The notes under the pieces: generated by a model
What the model saw: the letters and a program-made list of their open reading frames with translations, nothing else
Told to the model about the DNA's origin: nothing
Database searches by the model: none
Position numbers and translations under genes: made by a program
Assembly: GCA_025128025.1 (NCBI GenBank)
Contig: JAHLYR010000016.1
Span: 89,607-153,606 of the forward strand
Origin: Synechococcus sp. CS-1330
Lineage (GTDB): Bacteria > Cyanobacteriota > Cyanobacteriia > PCC-6307 > Cyanobiaceae
DNA length: 64,000 nucleotides
Reading direction: 5' to 3'
Part shown: piece by piece, positions 37,071 to 45,617 of the stretch
Position numbering within the stretch: position 1 is the first letter of the stretch
Layout: every line of letters starts with the position of its first letter

Positions 37071-40013
37071 ATGCCTGAGGCCTCAGGACCAGGGCAGACC
37101 CCACGGATTGAAACGATTCAGTCACGTTTGCGGCCAACCCATTCGCGCTGGGATCTCCAACCACTCTGGCGCTGCGTGCAGGCGGGAGGGCGGTTTGGCC
37201 CAGCCCTTGACGATCCTTGGGGCCAGCAATGTCGTCCGGATTGGGCAGCGCGGGGGTTGGTGATTTGGCCGCGGGGAGGCCAGTGGCGGGAGCTGCGGCT
37301 GCGGCTGGTTTGCCCGGCGAACTGGCTGCAGCTGCAGCAGCCGGAGCCCGTTGCCCAGGCCCGGCTGGTGCTGCGCTGGTGGGCCGACCAGGTGGAGCTG
37401 CGGGTGGATGGTGCGCGGGTGCATGGTGGCGACCTGTTTGACACCGCTTGCCGCTGGTTGCTGCCCGAGCGCTGGTGGCAGGGGGAGGCCCTGGAGCTGG
37501 AGTTACGCCTGCGCAGCCCCTTGCACGACGACGGTGCTCTGATCGAGAGCCGTCTTGAGCTCGAGCCCCTGGATCCAGCCGACCCGGCGGCTTTGTTGGC
37601 TGAAACCAAGGCTGAGCTTGCCCAGCTGCGCAGCGGCGAGCCGCCGACAGGTCGCTTTCATGTGTTGGGCCATGCTCACCTCGATCTGGCTTGGCTCTGG
37701 CCGGTGGCCGACACCTGGCAAGCGGCCGAGCGCACCTTCACCTCTGCCCTTGATCTGATCGAGCGCTTCGAGGAGTTGCATTTCGGCCACTCCACACCGG
37801 CTCTTTATTCCTGGCTGCAGCAGCACCGGCCGGCCCTGTTCGCACGCCTGCAGCGAGCGGTGAGCTCCGGTCGCTTTGAACCGATCAACGGCCCTTGGGT
37901 GGAGAGCGACTGCGTGCTGATCAGCAGCTCCTCACTGCTGCGCCAGTTTCAGCTGGGCCAGCAATTCAGCGCCGCCAGCTTCCCGGAGCTGGAGCACTAT
38001 CTGGCCTGGTTGCCCGACAGCTTTGGCTTCGCCATCGGCCTGCCGGCCGTGGCTCGCAGCACCGGCGTGCGTTGGTTTTGCACCCACAAAATGGCCTGGA
38101 ACGCCACCAATCCCTTCCCCCACCGGTTGTTTCGCTGGCGCAGCCGCTGCGGTTCCGAGCTGCTGGCCCTGATCAACGCCCCGATCGGCACCGATGGCGA
38201 TCCCTTGGCGATGGAGCGCTATCGCTTGGCTTGGCAAGGCGCGACCGGGGTTGAATCGGCCCTGTGGCTGCCCGGAGTGGGCGACCACGGTGGTGGCCCC
38301 AGCGCCGAGATGCTCGAGCAGCTGCGGCTCTGGCAGCAGCAAGCTGAGGCTGCTCCCCAGCATCACGGCAGCTTGCGGGGTTATTTGGCTGCCCTCGAGC
38401 CGCTGGCGCCCCGGCTGCCGGTGTGGCGCGACGAGCTTTACCTGGAGCTGCATCGCGGCTGCGCCACCTCGCGCCCTGATCAGAAGCGCCACAACCGCAC
38501 GCTCGAGCGGCTGCTGCGGGAGGCGGAGCTGGCCCAGTCCCTAGCCGGCGAGCCTGAAACGGTCGACTGGCGAACGCTGCTTTTTCAGCAGTTTCACGAC
38601 ATTTTGCCCGGAACCTCGATTCCGGAGGTGTTCGAGCAGGCCGAGTCCCAGTGGCGGGCTGCGCGCCGCAGCGCCTGCCTGAAACGGGATTGGGCTCTGC
38701 AGGCCTGGCTAGGAGCTGATGACGGTGAAGATGACGATGTGGGCGTGGGTGTGGGTTGGTGGGTCGCCCAGCTCCAGCCCCTGCCGCCCAGGGCCCGCAG
38801 TCTGCGGGTGCCGTTGGGCAGCTGGAGTTGGGGCGGCGTGAAGCTGCCGGCCCAGCCGGCCCGGGCTGGCGGCCAGTGGCTGCAGCTGCCGCCCTTGGCG
38901 GGCGTGGCGGCCCTGCCCCTGGAGCGCACGGCCGCAGGGGCGGCCTCTCAGGCGGCTCAGGTTGAGGCGCCGGTGTGGCGAGAGGGCTGGCGCTGCGGCA
39001 ACGGTTTGGTGAGTTTTGAGCTGGGGCCTGGGGGGCTCGAGCAGCTGTGGGATAGCCAGGATCAGCCCCAGTTGGCAGGCCCGCTGGCCTGGCGGCGTTT
39101 TGCCGATCGCGGTGAGTTTTGGGATGCCTGGGACATCGCCACGGGCTACCGGGACCATCCGCTGGCCTGGCAGTGGCAGGGCGAGCCGAGCTGGCTGGAG
39201 CAGGGCGAGCTGTGCACCAGTTTTGTGTGGCGGGGCCAATGCGGGGCCAGTGCGGTGCGGCTGGAGGGGCGCTTACTAGCCAATACCCCCTGGCTCGAGC
39301 TTGTGCTCAGCGTTGACTGGCGCCAGCGCCATGAGCTGCTGCGCCTGGAGATCCCCCTGGCCCAGCCTGCCCAGCGCTGGGCGGCAGATACCTCCGGTGG
39401 CGTGCTGGAACGGCCAGCCCAGCCGGTCACTGCCCGCGAGCAGGCCCGCTGGGAGCTGCCAGCGATCAGCTGGATCGCTTCTGTGGCTGCCGGCGGCGGC
39501 TTGGCGGTGCTGCTCGATGGCCCCCAGGGGGTGTCGGCTAGTGCGGAGCAGTTGGGTGTTTCGCTGCTGCGGGCGCCTACCTGGCCCGATCCTGGCGCCG
39601 ATAACGGCCTGCAGCGCTTGCGGCTGGCCCTGGCGCCCTGCCCACCAGGCTGGTGCCGGGCCCAGGTGCCCAAGCAGGCGGTCGCCTTCAGGGAACCGCT
39701 ATGGCTGCGGCCGGCGGCGGCCCAGGGCCGGCCTAAACAACATCAGGCCCTGCCTCCCCTGGGCGAGGGGCTGTTGCTACTGGGCTGTCGGCCTCTAGGG
39801 GACTCGGGGGACGTGGTGCTCACCGTGCAGAACTGTTCCCCTTGCCGCCGCTACCTGGAGCTGGGAGAGAGCTGGCAGCTGCTGGAGCGAGTCGATGGCC
39901 TTGATCAGCCCTTGGCTGCCAAAGGCAAGATCACCGGAGATCCCTGGCTGCTGGCGCCGTGGAGCCTGGGATTTTGGCGAGTGCGCCTCATTTGCCTAGC
40001 GCCTAGCGTTTAG
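37071..40013 (+). CDS. Alpha-mannosidase, glycoside hydrolase family 38
   Basis: This 980-residue protein has the GH38 plan. The N-terminal catalytic domain contains the zinc motif HAHLDLAWLWP (about residue 201), the nucleophile aspartate in LPDSFGF (about 316) and CTHKMAWN; the C-terminal part is beta-rich, with PRARSLRVPLG and DAWDIATGYR. GH38 enzymes remove alpha-mannosyl residues, retaining the anomeric configuration. No signal peptide is visible, so a cytosolic role in turnover of mannosylated glycans is possible (inference). Its stop overlaps the end of the convergent psbN by 4 bases. Confidence 0.92.
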   Translation: MPEASGPGQTPRIETIQSRLRPTHSRWDLQPLWRCVQAGGRFGPALDDPWGQQCRPDWAARGLVIWPRGGQWRELRLRLVCPANWLQLQQPEPVAQARLVLRWWADQVELRVDGARVHGGDLFDTACRWLLPERWWQGEALELELRLRSPLHDDGALIESRLELEPLDPADPAALLAETKAELAQLRSGEPPTGRFHVLGHAHLDLAWLWPVADTWQAAERTFTSALDLIERFEELHFGHSTPALYSWLQQHRPALFARLQRAVSSGRFEPINGPWVESDCVLISSSSLLRQFQLGQQFSAASFPELEHYLAWLPDSFGFAIGLPAVARSTGVRWFCTHKMAWNATNPFPHRLFRWRSRCGSELLALINAPIGTDGDPLAMERYRLAWQGATGVESALWLPGVGDHGGGPSAEMLEQLRLWQQQAEAAPQHHGSLRGYLAALEPLAPRLPVWRDELYLELHRGCATSRPDQKRHNRTLERLLREAELAQSLAGEPETVDWRTLLFQQFHDILPGTSIPEVFEQAESQWRAARRSACLKRDWALQAWLGADDGEDDDVGVGVGWWVAQLQPLPPRARSLRVPLGSWSWGGVKLPAQPARAGGQWLQLPPLAGVAALPLERTAAGAASQAAQVEAPVWREGWRCGNGLVSFELGPGGLEQLWDSQDQPQLAGPLAWRRFADRGEFWDAWDIATGYRDHPLAWQWQGEPSWLEQGELCTSFVWRGQCGASAVRLEGRLLANTPWLELVLSVDWRQRHELLRLEIPLAQPAQRWAADTSGGVLERPAQPVTAREQARWELPAISWIASVAAGGGLAVLLDGPQGVSASAEQLGVSLLRAPTWPDPGADNGLQRLRLALAPCPPGWCRAQVPKQAVAFREPLWLRPAAAQGRPKQHQALPPLGEGLLLLGCRPLGDSGDVVLTVQNCSPCRRYLELGESWQLLERVDGLDQPLAAKGKITGDPWLLAPWSLGFWRVRLICLAPSV

Positions 40014-40162
40014 TCGTCGTGGTCGTCAAAGGGGTCGGTGAGGCCCTTAGAGGGCGGCCCGAAGGCTTGATACACCCCAAAACCGGTGAGCGAAAGCAGC
40101 ACCGCCAGCACGGCGAGGGCCACGGAAAGGGCCGGGGAGCTGGTGGTGGCGGTGGGGTCCAT
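40010..40162 (-). CDS. psbN: Photosystem II assembly protein N
   Basis: A 50-residue single-helix protein. The helix ([21 protein letters not shown]) is followed by the conserved stroma-side tail [15 protein letters not shown]. PsbN is an assembly factor, not a stable PSII subunit. As in other cyanobacteria and chloroplasts it is divergent from psbH, here with 122 bases between starts. Its end overlaps the mannosidase stop. Confidence 0.96.
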   Translation of the reverse strand: MDPTATTSSPALSVALAVLAVLLSLTGFGVYQAFGPPSKGLTDPFDDHDD

Positions 40163-40183
40163 GGAGGCGGAAGGGGGATGCAG

Positions 40184-40200
40184 GTGACGGGTTGCGTCAC
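40184..40200. other. Hairpin in the psbN-psbH divergent promoter region
   Basis: GTGACG (40184-40189) and CGTCAC (40195-40200) form a 6-bp perfect stem with a five-base loop, 21 bases upstream of the psbN start. It could be an operator half-site pair or a leader structure. Confidence 0.35.
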
Positions 40201-40240
40201 AACTCTCGACGGACCGCCGCGGCGCGGTACGCGAGGCCCT

Positions 40241-40246
40241 TACAGT
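40241..40246 (+). promoter_or_regulatory. Possible -10 box of psbH
   Basis: TACAGT lies 38 bases upstream of the psbH ATG. No convincing -35 was found. Confidence 0.35.
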
Positions 40247-40284
40247 ACTTAAAGCGAATCCATGCCCGAGAGGCTGCAGTAGTC

Positions 40285-40485
40285 ATGGCCCAACGCACCC
40301 GCCTCGGAGACATCCTGCGGCCACTCAATTCTGAGTACGGCAAGGTCGTTCCCGGCTGGGGCACCACGCCCGTGATGGGCATTTTTATGGTGCTCTTCCT
40401 GGTGTTTCTGCTGATCATCCTGCAGCTGTACAACAAGTCCCTGCTGCTCGAGGGCATCACGGTCAACTGGAACGGCCTCGGCTGA
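40285..40485 (+). CDS. psbH: Photosystem II reaction centre protein H
   Basis: The 66-residue protein has the N-terminal [20 protein letters not shown], the segment [12 protein letters not shown] and one transmembrane helix, all typical of PsbH, which binds near CP47 and supports QA-QB electron transfer. ATG 40285 matches the family; the frame is open further up but not conserved. The stop overlaps the tatA start as TGATG, so psbH leads a tatA-pth-DUF3146 run. Confidence 0.97.
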   Translation: MAQRTRLGDILRPLNSEYGKVVPGWGTTPVMGIFMVLFLVFLLIILQLYNKSLLLEGITVNWNGLG

Positions 40486-40781
40486 TGAACGTGTTTGGCA
40501 TTGGCCTGCCTGAGCTGGCGGTAATTGCCGCTATTGGGCTGCTGGTGTTCGGACCAAAGCGGCTGCCGGAGCTTGGTAAAACCCTGGGGCGCACCCTGAA
40601 GGGTTTTCAATCGGCCTCCTCTGAGTTCGAAAAGGAGTTGCGCACGGCGATCACCACCGCCGAACCTGTTGCGGCTGACCTGCCAGTTGCAGTTTCTGCA
40701 ACCGAGCTCGTTTCAGCTGACGCCTCCGGGGCTGATGCTCCAGAGCTGATAGAGCAGTCTCTCGATGGTCCCCCGGCCTGA
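40485..40781 (+). CDS. tatA: Sec-independent protein translocase subunit TatA/TatE
   Basis: The 98-residue protein has an N-terminal helix with the typical IGLPELAVIAAIGLLVFGPKRLPELGK, an amphipathic helix, and an acidic low-complexity tail. TatA forms the twin-arginine pore in thylakoid or plasma membrane for folded proteins. It overlaps psbH by 1 base and pth by 17 bases. Confidence 0.93.
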   Translation: MNVFGIGLPELAVIAAIGLLVFGPKRLPELGKTLGRTLKGFQSASSEFEKELRTAITTAEPVAADLPVAVSATELVSADASGADAPELIEQSLDGPPA

Positions 40782-41394
40782 GTTGTCGTTGCAGTTGGTG
40801 GTGGGCCTGGGTAACCCGGGAGCCAAGTACGCAGGTACTCGCCACAACGTGGGCTTTATGGCCTTAGAGCGTCTAGCCGATTGCGCTGGTGGCGTCTCTT
40901 TTCGGCAGCAGTCAAAGCTTCAGGGCTTGGTTGCTGAGGTGGGTTCGGGGCCTGCCCGGCTGAGGCTGTTGATGCCCCAGACCTATATGAATGAAAGTGG
41001 GCGCTCGATCCGCGCAGCCCTTGACTGGTTTGGTTTCGAGCCCGCCCAGTTGCTGGTGGTGGTTGACGACATGGACCTGCCCCTCGGCAAGTTGAGGCTG
41101 CGGGCTACGGGCAGTGCCGGCGGGCATAACGGCCTGCGCAGCACCATCAGCCACCTAGGTACCCAGGACTTTCCGCGGCTTCGTATTGGTATTGGCGCCC
41201 CCGCCCAAGATCCCGGCGAGCGCCGCGCCCGCACCGTTGGTCACGTGCTCGGACGCTTCACGCCTGCCGAGCAGCCCCTGCTCGAGGAGGTGCTGCGCGA
41301 GGTGGAGGCAGGTATTGGCCTAATCCAGCGCCTCGGCCTGGAGCGGGCTGGCAACCGACTCAACGGTTTTGAGCCCCAGGGCACGGCAGCCTGA
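40765..41394 (+). CDS. pth: Peptidyl-tRNA hydrolase
   Basis: The 209-residue protein has the Pth motifs VVGLGNPGAKYAGTRHNVGFM (catalytic histidine in TRHNVGF), LMPQTYMNESG and VDDMDLPLGKLRLR, then GSAGGHNGLRS. It frees tRNA from stalled peptidyl-tRNA. The ATG at 40765 lies inside the tatA end, suggesting coupling. Confidence 0.97.
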   Translation: MVPRPELSLQLVVGLGNPGAKYAGTRHNVGFMALERLADCAGGVSFRQQSKLQGLVAEVGSGPARLRLLMPQTYMNESGRSIRAALDWFGFEPAQLLVVVDDMDLPLGKLRLRATGSAGGHNGLRSTISHLGTQDFPRLRIGIGAPAQDPGERRARTVGHVLGRFTPAEQPLLEEVLREVEAGIGLIQRLGLERAGNRLNGFEPQGTAA

Positions 41395-41398
41395 GCCG

Positions 41399-41656
41399 AT
41401 GGCACGTCTTCCCTCCACCACTGCCCAGTTGCGGGTGCTGCATCAGAGCTTCAGCCAGCGGGTGCTGGAGGGTGAGGTGAGTGCGGGCGGCTACCAATGG
41501 AGTTTCCGCTGGGCCTTTGACCGCGGTGAACTCAGCGTTGAGCCTTCTTTGGGCAGGGCTCTGATCCAGGACGCCCTGCTGCGTTATCTGCTCAAGGTCG
41601 ACTACCAGCTCGAGCCTGGCGGTGACTACATCTTCACGGTTCGGGCCCGTTTTTAA
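41399..41656 (+). CDS. DUF3146 family protein
   Basis: The 85-residue soluble protein matches the cyanobacterial DUF3146 family (QRVLEGEVSAGGYQWSFRW, VEPSLGRALIQDALLRYLL); function unknown. ATG 41399 follows the pth stop by 4 bases, so it belongs to the psbH-tatA-pth run. It ends 6 bases from the convergent YqgF-like gene. Confidence 0.85.
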   Translation: MARLPSTTAQLRVLHQSFSQRVLEGEVSAGGYQWSFRWAFDRGELSVEPSLGRALIQDALLRYLLKVDYQLEPGGDYIFTVRARF

Positions 41657-41662
41657 ACCGAT

Positions 41663-42127
41663 TTAGCCTCCGGCGACCGGCAGCGGCCATTGCCTCAGCA
41701 CCTCCTGGTTGCTGCGCTGCAGGGTCATCCCGCAATAGCGCTCAATCAGCAGCTGGGCCACCACATCGTCGATATCGCGGGGGGGCAATCGCAAGCCCGC
41801 CGGCAGCAGCCGCCTCCAGCCCCTAGGGGGCCACAGCTGCCAGTAGCGCTCGCGGGCAGCCAGGGTGCTGCCGCTCTCATCCACCACAGCTAGCTCCAGT
41901 CGCTGCTGGCCAAGCCGGCTGCGCCAGTCTTGACTGCCGGTGCCATTGCCCAGCACAACCTGGCCAAGTCCCACTTGCTGCCAGCTTTTGAGCAGGGCGA
42001 GGCAGGCTTGCGGGGGCAGGATGGCAGCCTGCCGGATCTGGCGAGCGGCAGGATCAGCCAGCACTAGACCGCATTTGCTGCGCCCGGGATCTAGGCCTGC
42101 CACCAGGCCCTCCGCAGCGCGCGTCAT
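41663..42127 (-). CDS. RuvC/YqgF-like resolvase-fold protein
   Basis: The 154-residue protein has an RNase H-fold nuclease pattern: GLDPGRSKCGLVLAD with the first catalytic aspartate, an acidic VVDESGST strand, and DIDDVVAQLLIE near the C-terminus. YqgF-family proteins act in 16S rRNA maturation, but this one may be a separate cyanobacterial paralogue. It overlaps the DUF3084 gene upstream as ATGA. Confidence 0.78.
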   Translation of the reverse strand: MTRAAEGLVAGLDPGRSKCGLVLADPAARQIRQAAILPPQACLALLKSWQQVGLGQVVLGNGTGSQDWRSRLGQQRLELAVVDESGSTLAARERYWQLWPPRGWRRLLPAGLRLPPRDIDDVVAQLLIERYCGMTLQRSNQEVLRQWPLPVAGG

Positions 42128-43341
42128 GGGCGGCGAGGGCCTGGCCCCGATTGGGAGGGAGATGGGGCTGTCAACCAGCGCAATTCCACCGCAATTGGGT
42201 CGGCGGTGCTGGCGTTGTTGATGACGAGTGCTTCTAGTTGGGCAACCTGGCCGGGCTGGCGCTCGCTTAGCTCCCGGGCCAGCTGTTTGAAGCTGGCCGC
42301 ATCGAACTGCAGCCCTTCCACCAACGTGCCCTGGCGCTGGGCTCGGGCGTAGGCAGCGGCCAGAAGCAGGTTGAGTCGCCGTGAAACCGGCTCCAGGGCT
42401 GTGAGGTCGCCCTCGATCGTGGTGCTGGCCAGCACTTCGCCGGCTTTAACTACTGGGCGGTTGGGGCGTAGGTCTGGGAAGGCAAGCACCTGGCGCTCGC
42501 CCCTGAGCACGTTGGCTGCCGAGAGAATGCTCACCACCCAGCTGCCGGGCTTGGCGAGCAGGCCTTCCAGCTTGCTGATGTCATTTTTGGGTACCAGCAG
42601 GATCTGGCGATCGGGGGGCTGGCCGGGCAGCACCCGCCTGAAGGCGTTGAGATTGGCCTGCTGCAGCAAGGCGTTGATCACCGCCTTGGCCTGCTCGGGG
42701 CGCTCAAGGGTCACTTTGGCGCTGGCCAGGGTTTGACCGCTGCTGAGCACTACGTCGCCGCGGCGCAGGGCAATCAGGTTGCTCTCCAGGTCTTTAAGTT
42801 CCTGGGCACCGGCGCTGATCCTGCGCCGCACCTGGGCTAGTTCCGCTTCGGTGCGGCGGATTTCCGCATCCCGCCCTTTCACCTCCTGGCTGAGACGGCT
42901 GCGCTCCAGCTCCAGCCGGTTGCGTTGGGCTAAAAGTGGCGCCAGCTCTTGTCGCAATTTGCTGGCGCGGGCTTGGGCCTGCTCAAAGCGCGCCTGAGCC
43001 TCGCGTTTTCCCTGTTCAGCCCTCGCCACCTCCAGGCGGCTGCTGGCTAGTTGGCTATTGCTGCGGCTCAGTTGGCTTCGGCTGGTTTGCAGCCGTTGCT
43101 CCAGTCGATCGAGTTCAAACAGGCCCGTGCGCAGCCGCTCGCTCACTAGCAGCATCAGGCCGAGGGAGATTGCACTGATCAGGCTGCCGGTGAGCACCGT
43201 GATCAACACGGCGGTGCGGCGGGGCCGCATCCCCAAAAGGCTCAAGCGCGCCTTGCCCACCAGGCTGCCGAGTCGGTCGCCCAGGGTGGAGAGCACCCCC
43301 CCCAGGGCGAGCAGAGCGAGGATCAGCAGCCAGCCCGTCAC
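42124..43341 (-). CDS. DUF3084 family membrane-anchored coiled-coil protein
   Basis: The 405-residue protein has two N-terminal hydrophobic helices (LLILALLALGGVLST and a second near residues 46-66), then a long coiled coil rich in Arg, Glu and Gln (about 75-190), then a globular part including LNAFRRVLPGQPPDRQILLVPK. This fits DUF3084. Function unknown; the layout suggests an envelope-bound scaffold. It lies 34 bases downstream of ntcA on the same strand and is coupled to the YqgF-like gene. Confidence 0.83.
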   Translation of the reverse strand: MTGWLLILALLALGGVLSTLGDRLGSLVGKARLSLLGMRPRRTAVLITVLTGSLISAISLGLMLLVSERLRTGLFELDRLEQRLQTSRSQLSRSNSQLASSRLEVARAEQGKREAQARFEQAQARASKLRQELAPLLAQRNRLELERSRLSQEVKGRDAEIRRTEAELAQVRRRISAGAQELKDLESNLIALRRGDVVLSSGQTLASAKVTLERPEQAKAVINALLQQANLNAFRRVLPGQPPDRQILLVPKNDISKLEGLLAKPGSWVVSILSAANVLRGERQVLAFPDLRPNRPVVKAGEVLASTTIEGDLTALEPVSRRLNLLLAAAYARAQRQGTLVEGLQFDAASFKQLARELSERQPGQVAQLEALVINNASTADPIAVELRWLTAPSPSQSGPGPRRP

Positions 43342-43375
43342 ATACGTCCGCGAAGGGCCCCAGTATCCCTGGCGT

Positions 43376-44041
43376 TCAGCTGAAGCGTTTGGCTAGGGCG
43401 ATTGGATCAAACACAGTAATCTTTTTGCGGTCGATCTGAACCAGCCCGTCGCTGCGCAGGTCGCCCAGCAGGCGAGTGATTGTGACCCGGGTGGAGCCAA
43501 TCGCTTCGGCAATCGCCTGGTGGGAGAGGCGCAGATCAATCGTGATCCCTTCCGAGCTGGGAACGCCGAAATCGCGGCACAGCACCAGCAGGAAGCTCAC
43601 CAGCCGCGAGCTCATGTCGCGGTGGGTGAGGGTTTCGATCATCGTTTCGGTCTGCAGGATCCGCGAAGACAGGCCCTGCAGCAGCAGCAAGCCCACGCTG
43701 GCGTCCTGCTCGATCGCCCGGCGCACGGAGGTGGCTGGTGCGGTCACCATCTCGACCCTGGTGAAAGCCACAGCGTGATAGAAGCGGTCGGAGCGCTGGC
43801 CGGTGAGCAGCGACAGCACACCAAACAGGCTGTTCTCACGCAACAGGGCCACGGTGATCTCCTCGCCGGATTCATAAACTCGCGAAAGCCGGACGGCTCC
43901 GCGCCGCAGCAGGTAGACCCGCTCGGCTGGATCGCCGGGAAAAAAGATCGTCTTGCCCCGTTCGATCGTCTCGACACTGCTGCCGGCCAGGCCCCGGATC
44001 ACTTCCAGCAGGGTGGGGTTGCCCTGGCCGGCGCTTCCCAT
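43376..44041 (-). CDS. ntcA: Global nitrogen regulator NtcA
   Basis: The CRP/FNR-type dimer senses 2-oxoglutarate and activates ammonium-repressed genes via GTA-N8-TAC sites. From ATG 44041 the protein has 221 residues, near the usual family length; an upstream ATG at 44116 would add 25 unconserved residues. Cyclic-nucleotide-like domain motifs ([19 protein letters not shown]) and the C-terminal helix-turn-helix ([20 protein letters not shown]) closely resemble known NtcA. It is divergent from the CobA-like gene across a 317-bp region. Confidence 0.97.
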   Translation of the reverse strand: MGSAGQGNPTLLEVIRGLAGSSVETIERGKTIFFPGDPAERVYLLRRGAVRLSRVYESGEEITVALLRENSLFGVLSLLTGQRSDRFYHAVAFTRVEMVTAPATSVRRAIEQDASVGLLLLQGLSSRILQTETMIETLTHRDMSSRLVSFLLVLCRDFGVPSSEGITIDLRLSHQAIAEAIGSTRVTITRLLGDLRSDGLVQIDRKKITVFDPIALAKRFS

Positions 44042-44358
44042 GCCTGCCACCACGCCAGGGGCACCCGTCGATGGGGTGTTGGCGGTACGGCTAAATCCGT
44101 GGGTAGCGCCAACCATCAAGGTCTGGGCAAGTGCCGGGACCCTAAGGATCACCCGGGGGGTGGCTTGTAGCAATACACACGGTTTGAGATGACACCGCTG
44201 GTGCCCCCGGGGCACCAGTACGTATGTTTCCGCTAGGGATGGTGTCGTTTGCTTGTGGAGCGGCCCGATCCCGCTACATTCAGCTCCGCGGGGCCATGGG
44301 CTGCTCGCACCGCTCCAGGTCTGTTTTTCGATTTTCCAGGTTCTTATTCAGGTTGTTC
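44042..44358. other. 317-bp divergent region between ntcA and the CobA-like gene
   Basis: It holds a 21-bp inverted repeat (44198-44218), an imperfect TGTA-N4-TACA motif at about 44165-44176 that is not the NtcA consensus, and for the plus strand a possible -35 TTGTGG with -10 TACATT near 44250-44280. No gene is convincing, though both neighbours have open frames reaching into it. Confidence 0.55.
44198..44218. repeat. Perfect inverted repeat, 10-bp arms, upstream of ntcA
   Basis: CTGGTGCCCC (44198-44207) and GGGGCACCAG (44209-44218) are perfect inverted arms around one C. The site is 157 bases upstream of the ntcA ATG. It may be an operator or a strong hairpin in either leader. Confidence 0.55.
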
Positions 44359-44997
44359 ATGACCGCGAGCTTGCCCGTCTCAGGCCTCACCTCCTCCTCT
44401 GGAGCTGGTTTTCCGGCGGTCCAGCACCAATCTCAGCGCTCTGGCCATCGCCCTTTGGCTGTGGCGGCTGCCACCTCCGCGCCTGCTGCTGCGCCGGCAT
44501 TGCGGCTCGTGGCCCAGTCGGAGGGCTTGCTGCAAATCCATACGGCGCCTTTCCGCGGCAGTTTCGGTGCCGTGCTCAGCCAGGCCCTGCGTAGTGCCGG
44601 CTTGGGCAGCCGGGTGCTGGTTACTCAGTTTCTTAAGGGCGGCGTAGATCAGGGCCTCGGCAGTAGCGTCTGGCTGTGTGGGCGACTGCAATGGCTGCGG
44701 CCCGGCGTGCCTGCCTGTCTGTCAGAGCCAGCTGCCCATCAGGAGCTCGAGTTGTTGGAGGCGGTGCGCCAGGTGTGGGCCTTCAGCCGCGAGCAGCTGC
44801 TCAGTGGTGCGGTGGATCTGATGGTGCTCGACGAGCTGGGCTTGGCTGTGGAGTTGGGCTACATCGATCAGGCTGAAGTGCTGGCAACCTTGGAGCGCCG
44901 ACCGGCCCATTTAGATGTCATTTTGACAGGGCCAGCCATGACTCCTGAGTTGATGGCCATGGCTGATCAGGTCACCCAGTTGCGCCGAGGTCTCTGA
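44359..44997 (+). CDS. CobA/BtuR-like protein with no recognisable Walker A
   Basis: From ATG 44359 the product has 212 residues. Its C-terminal half matches corrinoid adenosyltransferase CobA (VLVTQFLKGG, WLCGRLQWLRP, DLMVLDELGLAVELG, LDVILTGP). Yet where CobA has a GKGKGKTTA-type P-loop this protein reads HTAPFRGSFGAVL, so ATP binding in the usual way is doubtful. A proline/alanine-rich N-terminus of about 50 residues precedes it. It overlaps dcd as TGATG. It may have a non-catalytic or altered role; cobalamin synthesis itself is present (cobS). Confidence 0.78.
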   Translation: MTASLPVSGLTSSSGAGFPAVQHQSQRSGHRPLAVAAATSAPAAAPALRLVAQSEGLLQIHTAPFRGSFGAVLSQALRSAGLGSRVLVTQFLKGGVDQGLGSSVWLCGRLQWLRPGVPACLSEPAAHQELELLEAVRQVWAFSREQLLSGAVDLMVLDELGLAVELGYIDQAEVLATLERRPAHLDVILTGPAMTPELMAMADQVTQLRRGL

Positions 44998-45590
44998 TGC
45001 TGAAGAACGACCGCTGGATCAACGAGCAGGCTGCGGCAGGCATGTTGCAGCCGTTTCAGTCGAGCCTGGTGCGCCACCTCGATCCCGAGGCGGCGGGCTC
45101 GCCGGTGCTCAGCTACGGCTGCTCTTCCTATGGCTACGACTTGCGGTTGTCGGCTAAGGAATTTTTGATCTTTCGGCATGTGCCCGGCACCGTGATGAAC
45201 CCCAAGCGGTTCAACCCGGCAAACCTCGAACCGGCTCCCCTGCGCGATGACGAGGATGGGTCCTATTTCATCTTGCCAGCCCATTCCTATGGTTTGGGAG
45301 TAGCACTGGAGAAGATGAAGGTGCCATCAAATATCACGGTGATCTGCCTGGGTAAGAGCACATACGCCCGGCTAGGCATCATTGTTAATACGACGCCAGC
45401 GGAAGCCGGCTGGCAAGGTCACCTAACCCTGGAGTTCAGTAATTCTTCCGGTGCTGACTGCCGCATATATGCAAATGAGGGAATTTGTCAGCTGCTCTTT
45501 TTTGAGGGCGATCCCTGCGAGACCACCTATCAAGATCGGGCTGGTAAATATCAGCACCAGCCCGAACGGGTTACCTTGGCGCGAATTTAA
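44997..45590 (+). CDS. dcd: dCTP deaminase
   Basis: The 197-residue trimeric enzyme turns dCTP into dUTP for thymidylate synthesis. Visible are SYGCSSYGYDLRL, GKSTYARLGIIVNTTPAEAGWQGHLTLEFSN with the catalytic glutamate, and the C-terminal QDRAGKYQHQ. It is coupled to the CobA-like gene and convergent with thyX, which uses the dUMP made downstream. Confidence 0.96.
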   Translation: MLKNDRWINEQAAAGMLQPFQSSLVRHLDPEAAGSPVLSYGCSSYGYDLRLSAKEFLIFRHVPGTVMNPKRFNPANLEPAPLRDDEDGSYFILPAHSYGLGVALEKMKVPSNITVICLGKSTYARLGIIVNTTPAEAGWQGHLTLEFSNSSGADCRIYANEGICQLLFFEGDPCETTYQDRAGKYQHQPERVTLARI

Positions 45591-45617
45591 GCTGCCAGGC
45601 AATTATGTGCTTCTGCC

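Noticed and set aside
44165..44176. TGTA-N4-TACA motif upstream of ntcA
   Set aside because: The NtcA consensus is GTA-N8-TAC; the spacing here is wrong, so I do not call it an NtcA site.
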